Part shown: one piece after another, positions 8,892 to 15,876 of the stretch | Position numbering within the stretch: position 1 is the first letter of the stretch | How the letters are laid out: each line of letters begins with the position of its first letter | Assembly (NCBI RefSeq): GCF_003952165.1 | Contig: NZ_RXFT01000015.1 | Span: 1-64,000 of the forward strand | Length of the DNA: 64,000 bases | Source of the DNA: Variovorax guangxiensis | Lineage (GTDB): Bacteria > Pseudomonadota > Gammaproteobacteria > Burkholderiales > Burkholderiaceae_C | Direction of reading: 5' to 3' | The notes under the pieces: generated by a model | Seen by the model: only the letters and a program-made list of their open reading frames with translations | Told to the model about the DNA's origin: nothing | Databases searched by the model: none | Made by a program: the position numbers and the translations under genes

Positions 8892-10211
8892 TCAGATGAC
8901 AGCAGTGGCGCGCGACACGCGTTCCGCCGCCTGCGCCTGCGCCTGCTGCTGCAGCGGGCGCGGGTTCGCGTTCAGCAGCGCTTGACCGATCTCGTCCGAG
9001 CGGATCGCCGTGACCGACAGCAGCGTGTCGCTCAGCCCGTGGCTGGTCTCGCAGGCACCCTGCAGGAAGATGCCCGGCTTGAGCTCCGGCGTGCCCTGCA
9101 GCCGGTAGTGGCGGTCCACCGTGAAGTCGCCCAGGTAGGACGCGAGCGGATCGAGCAGCGTCCGGTGCGCGTCGCGCGCGTAGCCCGTGGCGAGGATCAC
9201 CACGTCGTAGGCCTGGTTGCCGCGCTCCCCGCTGTTGAGGTCGTGCAGCGACAGGTGGACGCCGTCCGCCGCGGCGCGCACCGCGGTCACCTCGTGGCGG
9301 CGCAGGAAGCTGTGGCGCGCCACGCCCGCCACGCGCTGGCGGTAGAACACGTTGAAGATCTGCTGGATCAGCTCCAGGTCGGGCGCCGCGTAGTTGGTGT
9401 GCCAGAACTCCTCCAGCAGCTCGGCGCGCTCGGGCCCGGAGCGGTTGAAAACGAAGTCGGTGAAGTCGGCGTTGAAGATCTCGTTGACGAAGGGGCTGTC
9501 GTCCGAGGGCTTGATCGAACGCGCCCGCATGATCAGGTCGACCGCCGGCTTGTTCGGATGGCTTTGCAGGTCCATGAAGATCTCCGCCGCGCTCTGGCCT
9601 GCGCCGACGATGGCGATGCGCTTCGCGTCGGGGTGTTTCGCGATCGCCTCCAGGTAGCTGCTCGAATGGAACACGCGCACGTCGTCCCTGAAGGGCTGGA
9701 AGCGCGCCGGAATGTTCGGCACGCCGCCCACGCTCACTACCAGGTTGCGTGCCAGCCGCTCGCGCACCGTGCCATCGGCCTGGCGCGAGCGCACGCGCAG
9801 CATCTGCACCTCGGTACCGCGCATCTCGGGCACCACTTCGAACACGGCCTCGCCGTAGGCGCAGCGATCCTCGAATTGCGCCGCGGCCCAGCCCAGGTAA
9901 TCGTTGAACTCGTGGCGGCTCGGGAAGAAGGTCTTGAGGTTGACGAAGTCCTGCAGGCGCTGCTTCTCGTGCAGGTAGTTCAAAAAGGTGAAGCGGCTCG
10001 CGGGGTTGCGCAGCGTCGCCAGGTCCTTGATGAAGGAGATCTGCATGTGCGCGTTGTCCAGCAGCATGTTCTTGTGCCAGACGAAGCCCGGCTGCTTCTC
10101 GATGAACAGCGCGTCCACGAACTGGCCGTGGTGGCGCTTCTCGTCGAGGGCGATCGCCAGGGCGATGTTGGACGGGCCGAAGCCGACGCCGATCAGGTCA
10201 TGGATTTGCAT
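8892..10211 (-). CDS. pvdA: L-ornithine/lysine N-monooxygenase (PvdA/SidA family)
   Basis: FAD- and NADPH-dependent enzyme that hydroxylates the side-chain amine of ornithine (or lysine), the first step to a hydroxamate iron ligand. The 439-aa product shows the FAD motif GVGFGPSN at the N-terminus, the substrate/flavin region HMQISFIKDLATLRNP, the NADPH motif GAGQSAAE and the C-terminal ATGYAR. Its ATG lies inside the end of the upstream hydrolase-acetyltransferase gene (14-bp overlap), so the two are translationally coupled. The N-hydroxyl made here would be acylated by the GNAT half of that neighbour. The choice of ornithine over lysine is inferred from the PvdA-like sequence and is not proven. 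Confidence 0.93.
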   Translation of the reverse strand: MQIHDLIGVGFGPSNIALAIALDEKRHHGQFVDALFIEKQPGFVWHKNMLLDNAHMQISFIKDLATLRNPASRFTFLNYLHEKQRLQDFVNLKTFFPSRHEFNDYLGWAAAQFEDRCAYGEAVFEVVPEMRGTEVQMLRVRSRQADGTVRERLARNLVVSVGGVPNIPARFQPFRDDVRVFHSSSYLEAIAKHPDAKRIAIVGAGQSAAEIFMDLQSHPNKPAVDLIMRARSIKPSDDSPFVNEIFNADFTDFVFNRSGPERAELLEEFWHTNYAAPDLELIQQIFNVFYRQRVAGVARHSFLRRHEVTAVRAAADGVHLSLHDLNSGERGNQAYDVVILATGYARDAHRTLLDPLASYLGDFTVDRHYRLQGTPELKPGIFLQGACETSHGLSDTLLSVTAIRSDEIGQALLNANPRPLQQQAQAQAAERVSRATAVI

Positions 10212-12303
10212 ATGAGGGGTCCTCGGTGGGATGTTCGGCGCGCTCGGCCGAAGTTGGCGAAATGGTCGACTCCCCTTGGGGAATCCAGAGAGCCTCGCCG
10301 AAGAAGCGTTCGCGCAGCAGCATGCCCAGCATGGCCCGCTTGTGCGGAAAGTCGAACTCCTTCACGTGCGCATAGCCACAGCGGCCCAGGCTCTTGATCA
10401 TCTTGTGGTTGTCCGCGCGCGGCTCGATCACGATGCGCTGCGTGCGGCAGTCGTCCAGGAAGAGGTAGTGCGACACCGACGGCATCCACGCCGTGAGGAA
10501 GGGCTTGCCGCGAAAGCGCTCCTCGCCGATCAGGGCGTGCCAGCCGCGGTCGTGGTCGCCTGCGTCGTAGAAGGGCGCGATGCGGTCTTCCTTGGCCCAG
10601 TACACCTCGAAGTAGCCGAAGGCTTCGCCGTCGAGCCGGCCGATCAGCCCCGTGACGCGCGGGTCGGCCGCGATGGCGTCCAGGTACGCGCGATGCTTCG
10701 CGAGATCGCCCTGTTCTTCCCAGAAGTGCGCGACCACGGGATCGTTCATCCAGCGGTTGAAGGCGGGGAGGTCGCGTTCGATGTCGACGGTGTCGAGCGT
10801 CAGCGTCTGCGACAGCCACGGAATGTGGCGCTGGTAGACCGTGCCGACGGGCTTGGCGGGCCGCAGCGGATGCCGCTTGCCCTGGCTCATCACATGGCGC
10901 TGCGCGAAGGGCTCGCGCGGATTGCGCTGCCACACGAGCGGCAATTGCCAGAAGGTCTCGCGCACCACGCTCGGCAATTGCCCGTCGGCAAGGTCGACCG
11001 CCCCTGCGCCGACCAGCCGGGCAATGCACGGCGACGGCACCTGCAACGGCAGCGCCTTGCATTCCGGATGGCGCACGAAGACGGCTTCGATGGCCGCCAG
11101 CAGATGGGTTTCCTCAGGCTCCGTGCCCGCGTCGAGCGGCCATTCCAGACGCAACGTGCCGGCCTGCTCGCGCAGCGTCCAGCGGCTGGTCCGCTCGCTG
11201 CCGCCTTGCGGGCCGACCGAAAGCTTCGCCGCGTCGAGCCGCACTTCGAGCGGCTGGCCGTCGGGGTGCGCGTGGAAGACCCATGCGCCGATGGCCGAAG
11301 GCGTGGTGGCGGCCGCGGCGGCTGCCGGCGCCGGCCGACGGAAGGCCTCGGCCAGTACCTGCGCGAGCGAGCCGCGCAGCGCATCGGCTTCGTCCACCAC
11401 CTGGCTCAGCCGCGCGAAGTCATGGACCATGCCCTCGTGCACGGCCAGGTGCGTGCGCACGCCGGCCTCCTGCAGGCGCGCGGCGTAGGCCCTGCCTTCG
11501 TCCACCAGCGGGTCGTATTCCGCCAGCACGAGGTGCGCGGGCGCGAGGCCGCAGAGATCCTTCGCGGCGAGCGGGGCGAAGCGCCAGTCGAGGCGGTCTT
11601 CGTCGCTGCGCAGGTAGTGGCCGAACATCCATTGCAGCGTGCGCTGCTCGAGCAGGTGCCCCTTGGCGTAGCGCCGGTGCGAGTCGCTGTCCTGCCGGAT
11701 GCTGGTGCAGGGATACAGCAGCAGCTGCAGCAGCGGCTGCGGGCGCCCGGCATCGCGCGCGGCGATCGTCAGCGCCGTGGCCAGCGTGCCGCCGACGCTG
11801 TCGCCGCCGAAGGCCACGCGGGAGGTGTCCAGGCCGAGCGAGCCGCCGTGCACCGCGAGCCACTGGGCGGCATCTTCGGCATCGTGGAAGGCGGTCGGAA
11901 ACTTGTGCTCGGGCGCGAGGCGGTAGTCGACCGCCAGCACCGCGCACGCGGCGTTTTTTGCCAGCGTGCGGCACAGGGCGTCGTGCGAGTCCAGCCCGCC
12001 GACGACATAGCCGCCGCCGTGAAAGTAGAGCAGGGTGGGCAGCGGCGCACCCGTGGCTGCGCCGCGATACAGCCGCGCGCGCAGTGGCGCGCCGTCGCGG
12101 GCGCGCAAGCCGATGTCCTCCACGGGCAGGTCGGGGCCCACGCCGTCGAGCGCCAGCGTCGACTGGTCGTAACTGGCGCGCGCCTGCGCGGGCGACATGT
12201 CGCACATCGGGGGGCGTCCGTCCTCCTCGGCGATGGCGGCAAGTTCGAGGAAGGCTTCCAGGTCGGGATGCAGTGGCATGGTGGATTTCGCGGTTGCATC
12301 CAT
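10198..12303 (-). CDS. Fusion of an alpha/beta-hydrolase (HSL esterase type) and a siderophore N-acyltransferase (IucB/RhbD GNAT)
   Basis: A 701-aa two-part enzyme. The N-terminal part (about 1-320) is a hormone-sensitive-lipase-type esterase with the oxyanion motif FHGGGYVVGG, nucleophile GGDSVGG, an Asp in YDPLVDEGRAYA and His in GMVHDFARL. An Ala/Pro-rich linker (RRPAPAAAAAATTP) follows. The C-terminal part is a siderophore acetyltransferase, with DIERDLPAFNRWMNDPVVAHFWEE-like entry, GYFEVYWAKEDRI and VIEPRADNHKMIKSL. The GNAT half would acylate hydroxyornithine. The esterase half could hydrolyse the ferric siderophore or trim an acyl group; its role is unknown. ATG 12303 was chosen, 23 bp after a TAAA-N17-CGTC promoter; ATG 12279 is possible. 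The stop overlaps the monooxygenase gene. Confidence 0.9.
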   Translation of the reverse strand: MDATAKSTMPLHPDLEAFLELAAIAEEDGRPPMCDMSPAQARASYDQSTLALDGVGPDLPVEDIGLRARDGAPLRARLYRGAATGAPLPTLLYFHGGGYVVGGLDSHDALCRTLAKNAACAVLAVDYRLAPEHKFPTAFHDAEDAAQWLAVHGGSLGLDTSRVAFGGDSVGGTLATALTIAARDAGRPQPLLQLLLYPCTSIRQDSDSHRRYAKGHLLEQRTLQWMFGHYLRSDEDRLDWRFAPLAAKDLCGLAPAHLVLAEYDPLVDEGRAYAARLQEAGVRTHLAVHEGMVHDFARLSQVVDEADALRGSLAQVLAEAFRRPAPAAAAAATTPSAIGAWVFHAHPDGQPLEVRLDAAKLSVGPQGGSERTSRWTLREQAGTLRLEWPLDAGTEPEETHLLAAIEAVFVRHPECKALPLQVPSPCIARLVGAGAVDLADGQLPSVVRETFWQLPLVWQRNPREPFAQRHVMSQGKRHPLRPAKPVGTVYQRHIPWLSQTLTLDTVDIERDLPAFNRWMNDPVVAHFWEEQGDLAKHRAYLDAIAADPRVTGLIGRLDGEAFGYFEVYWAKEDRIAPFYDAGDHDRGWHALIGEERFRGKPFLTAWMPSVSHYLFLDDCRTQRIVIEPRADNHKMIKSLGRCGYAHVKEFDFPHKRAMLGMLLRERFFGEALWIPQGESTISPTSAERAEHPTEDPSYANP

Positions 12304-12325
12304 GAACGGATGCTTATCTGCAAAA

Positions 12326-12350
12326 GACGCACGGCGCGGCTGTTTGTTTA
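12326..12350 (-). promoter_or_regulatory. OrbS/PvdS-type promoter before the hydrolase-acetyltransferase gene
   Basis: On the - strand TAAA (12350-12347) is followed after 17 bp by CGTC (12329-12326). The TAA is also the stop codon of fhuF. The start codon of the fusion gene lies 22 bp further on. Confidence 0.7.
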
Positions 12351-13106
12351 GGCGCGGTCCCGCGCCTTGCGGAACTCCGGCGCCAGCGGACACGCACCGC
12401 AGTAGCCCTCTTCGGGCAGCAGGTAATAAAGACAGCACTGCCGGTGCAGCGTGACCGGGACCGGCGTGCCGGACTGCATTCGCACGACCTTGCGCTGCAC
12501 CGCGAACAACGGGTTGTCGGCGCAGCCCCAGCGCGGCTGGTGCAGCAGGTGGTCCAGGTCCTTCGCGATGGAGGGAGCGTGGCCGCTGAGCAGCAGGCCC
12601 TGCTGGAGTACTGGCTCCAGGTAGCGCGCGGCATTGCCCCACAAGATCTTGGGCGCGATGCGCGTGAGCCGGGTCAGCTGCGCGAAGAGCGGCCCGAGGT
12701 GCTCGAAGAGCAGCACCGCATAGCGCACTGCGGTGTCGGTGCCGGGGCGCGCGTGCCCTTCGTGCGTGATGTGAAAGCGCTGCGGCACGGCGCCGTCTTC
12801 GAAGCTGATCCACGCCCGCTCCGGCGCCATCGGAAATTCATGCTGAAGCAGGCTGGCCGCCGCGGCCACCGGGGGCAGCAGGGCATTCAGGTAGTGCATG
12901 CTCCAGGCCGAGGCCACCGGCCGCAGGTCGGGCCTGCGCACACGGCGGTGACGGGCGTGCTGCTGCAGCAGCGCGGCAAGAAGCTCCGGCCTGGCGATCA
13001 GCTCGGCCACCTGCACGGCGCCCGCGGGCGGCTGCGGCGCGCAGGCCAGCCTTTCGCCGTAGACGGCCCACTCGCCTCTGAAGATTGGTGCCAGCAGGGG
13101 AATCAT
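12348..13106 (-). CDS. fhuF: FhuF-type ferric-siderophore reductase
   Basis: Cytoplasmic iron reductase that releases iron from the imported ferric siderophore. The 252-aa product ends with the [2Fe-2S] motif of the family, RQCC-LYYLLPEEGY-CGACPL (CC-x10-C-x2-C). The ATG at 13106 is preferred over the longer TTG at 13151. A sigma promoter-like site ends at 13157 on this strand, so transcription would begin about at the TTG and leave it without a leader. The gene heads the leftward run fhuF > fusion enzyme > monooxygenase, so uptake and synthesis genes are co-expressed. Confidence 0.88.
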   Translation of the reverse strand: MIPLLAPIFRGEWAVYGERLACAPQPPAGAVQVAELIARPELLAALLQQHARHRRVRRPDLRPVASAWSMHYLNALLPPVAAAASLLQHEFPMAPERAWISFEDGAVPQRFHITHEGHARPGTDTAVRYAVLLFEHLGPLFAQLTRLTRIAPKILWGNAARYLEPVLQQGLLLSGHAPSIAKDLDHLLHQPRWGCADNPLFAVQRKVVRMQSGTPVPVTLHRQCCLYYLLPEEGYCGACPLAPEFRKARDRA

Positions 13107-13156
13107 CGGAAGAAAAGACAGGGCGTGGCCGCGCAAGTCGTGCTCATCCAACAGGA

Positions 13157-13181
13157 GACGGACGAGCCGCCCGAAGGTTTA
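13157..13181 (-). promoter_or_regulatory. OrbS/PvdS-type promoter before fhuF
   Basis: TAAA (13181-13178) and CGTC (13160-13157) are separated by 17 bp on the - strand. It lies 50 bp before the chosen fhuF ATG. Confidence 0.7.
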
Positions 13182-13228
13182 GTGCGGCGCAATAGTTCAC
13201 GAAATTGCGACGTGGAGATGACATGCGC

Positions 13229-13253
13229 TAAACATCCGACGGCGGGTCGCGTC
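13229..13253 (+). promoter_or_regulatory. OrbS/PvdS-type promoter before the FecR-N-like small gene
   Basis: TAAA (13229-13232), 17 bp, CGTC (13250-13253). The ATG of the 79-aa gene follows 38 bp later. Together with the divergent copy at 13157-13181 it forms a back-to-back promoter pair. Confidence 0.7.
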
Positions 13254-13291
13254 TATCCACGCATCCACAGCAGTCCAGGCGTCCAGATGCG

Positions 13292-13531
13292 ATGAACTCC
13301 CGTCACCACGTTCCTTCCGATCCGGCTTTCAGCGAGGCCTGGCGGCTCTTTCGCGAGCTGCACGATGCGCCGTCGCTCGAGCGCGCGGAGAAGCTGGTCC
13401 TGTGGCTGGGGCGCGATGCCCGGCACGTGCGCGCGCTCGACGATGCCCTGACCCTGTGGGCCCTGGCCGGCGCGGTCATGGTCGGGTCCGCGCCCGGCGA
13501 CGAGCCGTGCCAGAAGCCGACCTTGCAGTAA
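13292..13531 (+). CDS. Small protein resembling a stand-alone FecR N-terminal (DUF4880-like) domain
   Basis: A 79-aa protein that I do not recognise as a named family member. Residues about 33-61 (LVLWLGRDARHVRALDDALTLW) align without gaps to the cytoplasmic N-domain of the FecR encoded at 7020-8063: W, R, H, A-L, A, W and a G near the end fall at the same spacing. It has no periplasmic FecR domain and no long membrane segment, although LTLWALAGAVMVG is moderately hydrophobic. It sits between two OrbS-like promoters and before the exporter. In E. coli, N-terminal fragments of FecR can activate FecI on their own, so this could be a soluble sigma modulator. That function is inference; the spacing match is what is seen. 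Confidence 0.65.
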   Translation: MNSRHHVPSDPAFSEAWRLFRELHDAPSLERAEKLVLWLGRDARHVRALDDALTLWALAGAVMVGSAPGDEPCQKPTLQ

Positions 13532-13558
13532 GCAGCAAGCGGCGGGCCGGCCGCCGGC

Positions 13559-13583
13559 TAAACATTCCGGCCGCCGCAGCGTC
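13559..13583 (+). promoter_or_regulatory. OrbS/PvdS-type promoter before the siderophore exporter
   Basis: TAAA (13559-13562), 17 bp, CGTC (13580-13583). Only 8 bp separate it from the exporter ATG, so the transcript would be almost leaderless if both calls are right. Confidence 0.6.
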
Positions 13584-13591
13584 ATACCGGC

Positions 13592-15271
13592 ATGCAAACC
13601 CAACCCGCCAGCGCCAAGGCCACCGATCTGCTCCGGCTGCTGAAACCCTTCGCTCCCTGGATCCTGCTCTCGGCCGTTACCGGCATCGCCGCCGGCGCAG
13701 CCACCGTGTCGCTGCTGGCGACCATCAACGAGGTGCTCAGCCGGCCCGGCGGCATGGCCGGCGGGCTGCTCCTGACCTTCATCGCGCTGTGCGTGGTGGC
13801 GCTGGTCGGCCGCGCGCTCTCGGACATGTCGAACAACGTCGTGGGCCAGCGGCTGGTCGCCCAGGTGCGAAAAGACCTGGCCCTGAGGATTCTCGCGGCG
13901 CCCATCGACGCACTGGAGCGCTACCGCATGCACCGCCTGATGCCCGTTCTCACGCAGGACGTGGACATGATCAGCGACGTGGCCTTCATGCTGGCCGCCA
14001 CCATGATCTCGCTGGCCATCGCGCTGGGCTGCCTCGGCTACCTCGCGTGGCTGTCGCCGGCGCTGTTCGGCCTGCTGGTGGTGGCCATGCTGATCGGTGT
14101 GGCCATCCAGAGCTGGGCCCACGGGCGCGGCATCGCGGGCTTCTTCCAGTCGCGCGAAAAGGAAGAGCTCCTGCACAAGGCCTATCGCGGCATCAGCGAG
14201 GGCGCCAAGGAGCTGCGCATGCACCGTGCCCGCCGCGCCAGGGTGTACGAGGGGCAGATCGCCCAGACCGTCGATGCGATCCGCGACATCAACCGCCGCG
14301 CGATCAACACCTTCGTGCTCGCCACCTCCTTCGGTTCGGCGCTGTTCTTCCTGCTGATCGCGTTGATACTCGGCTGGGCCGCGTGGCGCACGACCGATCC
14401 CGTGGTGCTCAGCGGCTTCGTGCTGGTGCTGCTGTTCATCAAGGGGCCCATCGACCAGATCGTGGGCGCGCTTCCGCACCTGGGCCGCGCCAAGGTGGCC
14501 TTCGGGCGCATCGCCGACCTGTCGGCGCGCTTCGCCACGCCGGAGCCGCACCTGCACCTCGACTCGCCGCCTGCCTCGCCGCCACTGCGCGACGCCATCG
14601 AGCTGCGCGGCGTGCGCTACGCCTTCGATGCGCCCGAGGGCGGCGACGCCTTCGTGCTCGGCCCCGTCGACCTGTGCATCGGCCGCAGCGAGATCGTCTT
14701 CATCGTCGGCGACAACGGCTCGGGCAAGACCACGCTCATCAAGCTGCTGCTGGGCCTGTACGCGCCGCAGCAGGGTGAAGTGGTGCTCGACGGCAGGCCC
14801 GTCACGCCCGAGACGCGCGACGACTACCGCCAGCTCTTCACCACCGTGTTCTCCGACTTCTACCTGTTCGAGGACCTTGTCGCGGGCGAGGAAGGCGGCC
14901 ACCAGGCGTTGCCCGAGACCGCGCTGCCCTACCTGCAGCGGCTGGAAATCGCACACAAGGTTTCGGTGAAGGACGGCGCCTTCAGCACCACCGACCTGTC
15001 GACCGGCCAGCGCAAGCGGCTCGCGCTGGTGCACGCCTACCTCGAAGGCCGCCCGGTGCTGGTGTTCGACGAATGGGCGGCCGACCAGGACCCGACCTTC
15101 CGCCATCTCTTCTACACAGAGCTGCTGCCCGAGCTGCGCGCCAAGGGGCACTCGCTGGTCGTCATCTCGCACGACGACCGCTACTTCCACGTGGCCGACC
15201 GCATCGTGCAGATGAAGGCCGGGCGCGTCGCGCAGGTCACGGCCACGCCGGCGCAGGGCCTGGCGGCCTGA
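13592..15271 (+). CDS. Cyclic-peptide/siderophore export ABC transporter (SyrD/PvdE type, fused permease-ATPase)
   Basis: Inner-membrane exporter, probably moving the siderophore or its acylated precursor to the periplasm. The 559-aa product has about six membrane segments (first WILLSAVTGIAAGAATVSLLATI). A C-terminal ATPase follows, with Walker A GDNGSGKTT, signature LSTGQRKRLAL, Walker B VLVFDEWAADQD and H-loop VISHDD. The EWAADQDP sequence after Walker B is typical of the SyrD/PvdE group. It follows the FecR-N-like gene and has its own sigma promoter candidate. The Fur-like regulator follows 38 bp downstream. Confidence 0.93.
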   Translation: MQTQPASAKATDLLRLLKPFAPWILLSAVTGIAAGAATVSLLATINEVLSRPGGMAGGLLLTFIALCVVALVGRALSDMSNNVVGQRLVAQVRKDLALRILAAPIDALERYRMHRLMPVLTQDVDMISDVAFMLAATMISLAIALGCLGYLAWLSPALFGLLVVAMLIGVAIQSWAHGRGIAGFFQSREKEELLHKAYRGISEGAKELRMHRARRARVYEGQIAQTVDAIRDINRRAINTFVLATSFGSALFFLLIALILGWAAWRTTDPVVLSGFVLVLLFIKGPIDQIVGALPHLGRAKVAFGRIADLSARFATPEPHLHLDSPPASPPLRDAIELRGVRYAFDAPEGGDAFVLGPVDLCIGRSEIVFIVGDNGSGKTTLIKLLLGLYAPQQGEVVLDGRPVTPETRDDYRQLFTTVFSDFYLFEDLVAGEEGGHQALPETALPYLQRLEIAHKVSVKDGAFSTTDLSTGQRKRLALVHAYLEGRPVLVFDEWAADQDPTFRHLFYTELLPELRAKGHSLVVISHDDRYFHVADRIVQMKAGRVAQVTATPAQGLAA

Positions 15272-15309
15272 GCGCAGTCAGACAAGGCAGATCAGGGGCG
15301 GACGAGCCA

Positions 15310-15870
15310 GTGGCAGTTTCGGCAGCAATGCAGTACGCGGCGGCGCCCGCGAACGAGGGTTTCTCTGTGCAACTGCGCAGCATGGGCATACGGCCCACGG
15401 TCATCCGCCTGTGCGTGCTGCAGACGCTGGCCGAGAGCGGTTCCGAGTGGCTGGGCGGCGAAGAAGTGTTCCGCCGCATGCTCGCGCGCGGCACCGCCAC
15501 CGGTCTTGCCAGCGTCTACCGCGTGATCAAGGAGCTGGAGCAGGCCGGCCTCATCCAGCGCGAATGGGAGCGCAGCCTGGGCGGCGTGCGCGCGGTGCAT
15601 CGCCTGCGGCGGCCGCAGGCGCTCGAAGTCACCGTGCGGCTGAGCTGCGGCGGCTGCAACGCCAGCGTCGAGGTGGTCGACGAGGCGCTGCACCAGGGGC
15701 TGATGCGCGCGGCGCAGGCGCATGGCCTCAGCGCCGGTGGACCGGTCACGGTGCATCTGGGTTGCATGAAGGCGGACTGCGCGCGCTGCGACAACGCACT
15801 GCCGGCCGCGACCAGCATGCAGAGGGCGGACACGGCGCGGGCCGCGTCCGTCAAGCTCCAGGTCCGATAG
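15310..15870 (+). CDS. Fur-family transcriptional regulator, divergent paralogue
   Basis: A 186-aa DNA-binding protein with the Fur winged helix: GIRPTVIRLCVLQTL, then LASVYRVIKELEQAGLIQREW as recognition region. It has two cysteine groups (SCGGC and C-x4-C-x2-C in GCMKADCARC) that could hold structural zinc. The HHDH-type metal-sensing histidine stretch of classical Fur is replaced by LRRPQALEVTVRL. This is therefore probably not the global iron regulator but a local paralogue with another signal. GTG 15310 has AGGGG 11 bp upstream; ATG 15328 is a possible shorter start. Confidence 0.85.
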   Translation: MAVSAAMQYAAAPANEGFSVQLRSMGIRPTVIRLCVLQTLAESGSEWLGGEEVFRRMLARGTATGLASVYRVIKELEQAGLIQREWERSLGGVRAVHRLRRPQALEVTVRLSCGGCNASVEVVDEALHQGLMRAAQAHGLSAGGPVTVHLGCMKADCARCDNALPAATSMQRADTARAASVKLQVR

Positions 15871-15876
15871 GCGAGG

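Noticed and set aside
10231..12351. 706-codon open frame on + opposite the hydrolase-acetyltransferase
   Set aside because: No recognisable motif; the opposite strand has complete esterase and GNAT motifs.
13107..13151. Longer FhuF starting at TTG 13151
   Set aside because: A sigma-type promoter ends at 13157 on this strand and there is no ribosome site, so the ATG at 13106 is more likely.
13253..15190. 645-codon open frame on - opposite the exporter
   Set aside because: Compositionally biased (His/Gln/Gly/Val-rich), no family motifs; the exporter on + has all ABC motifs.
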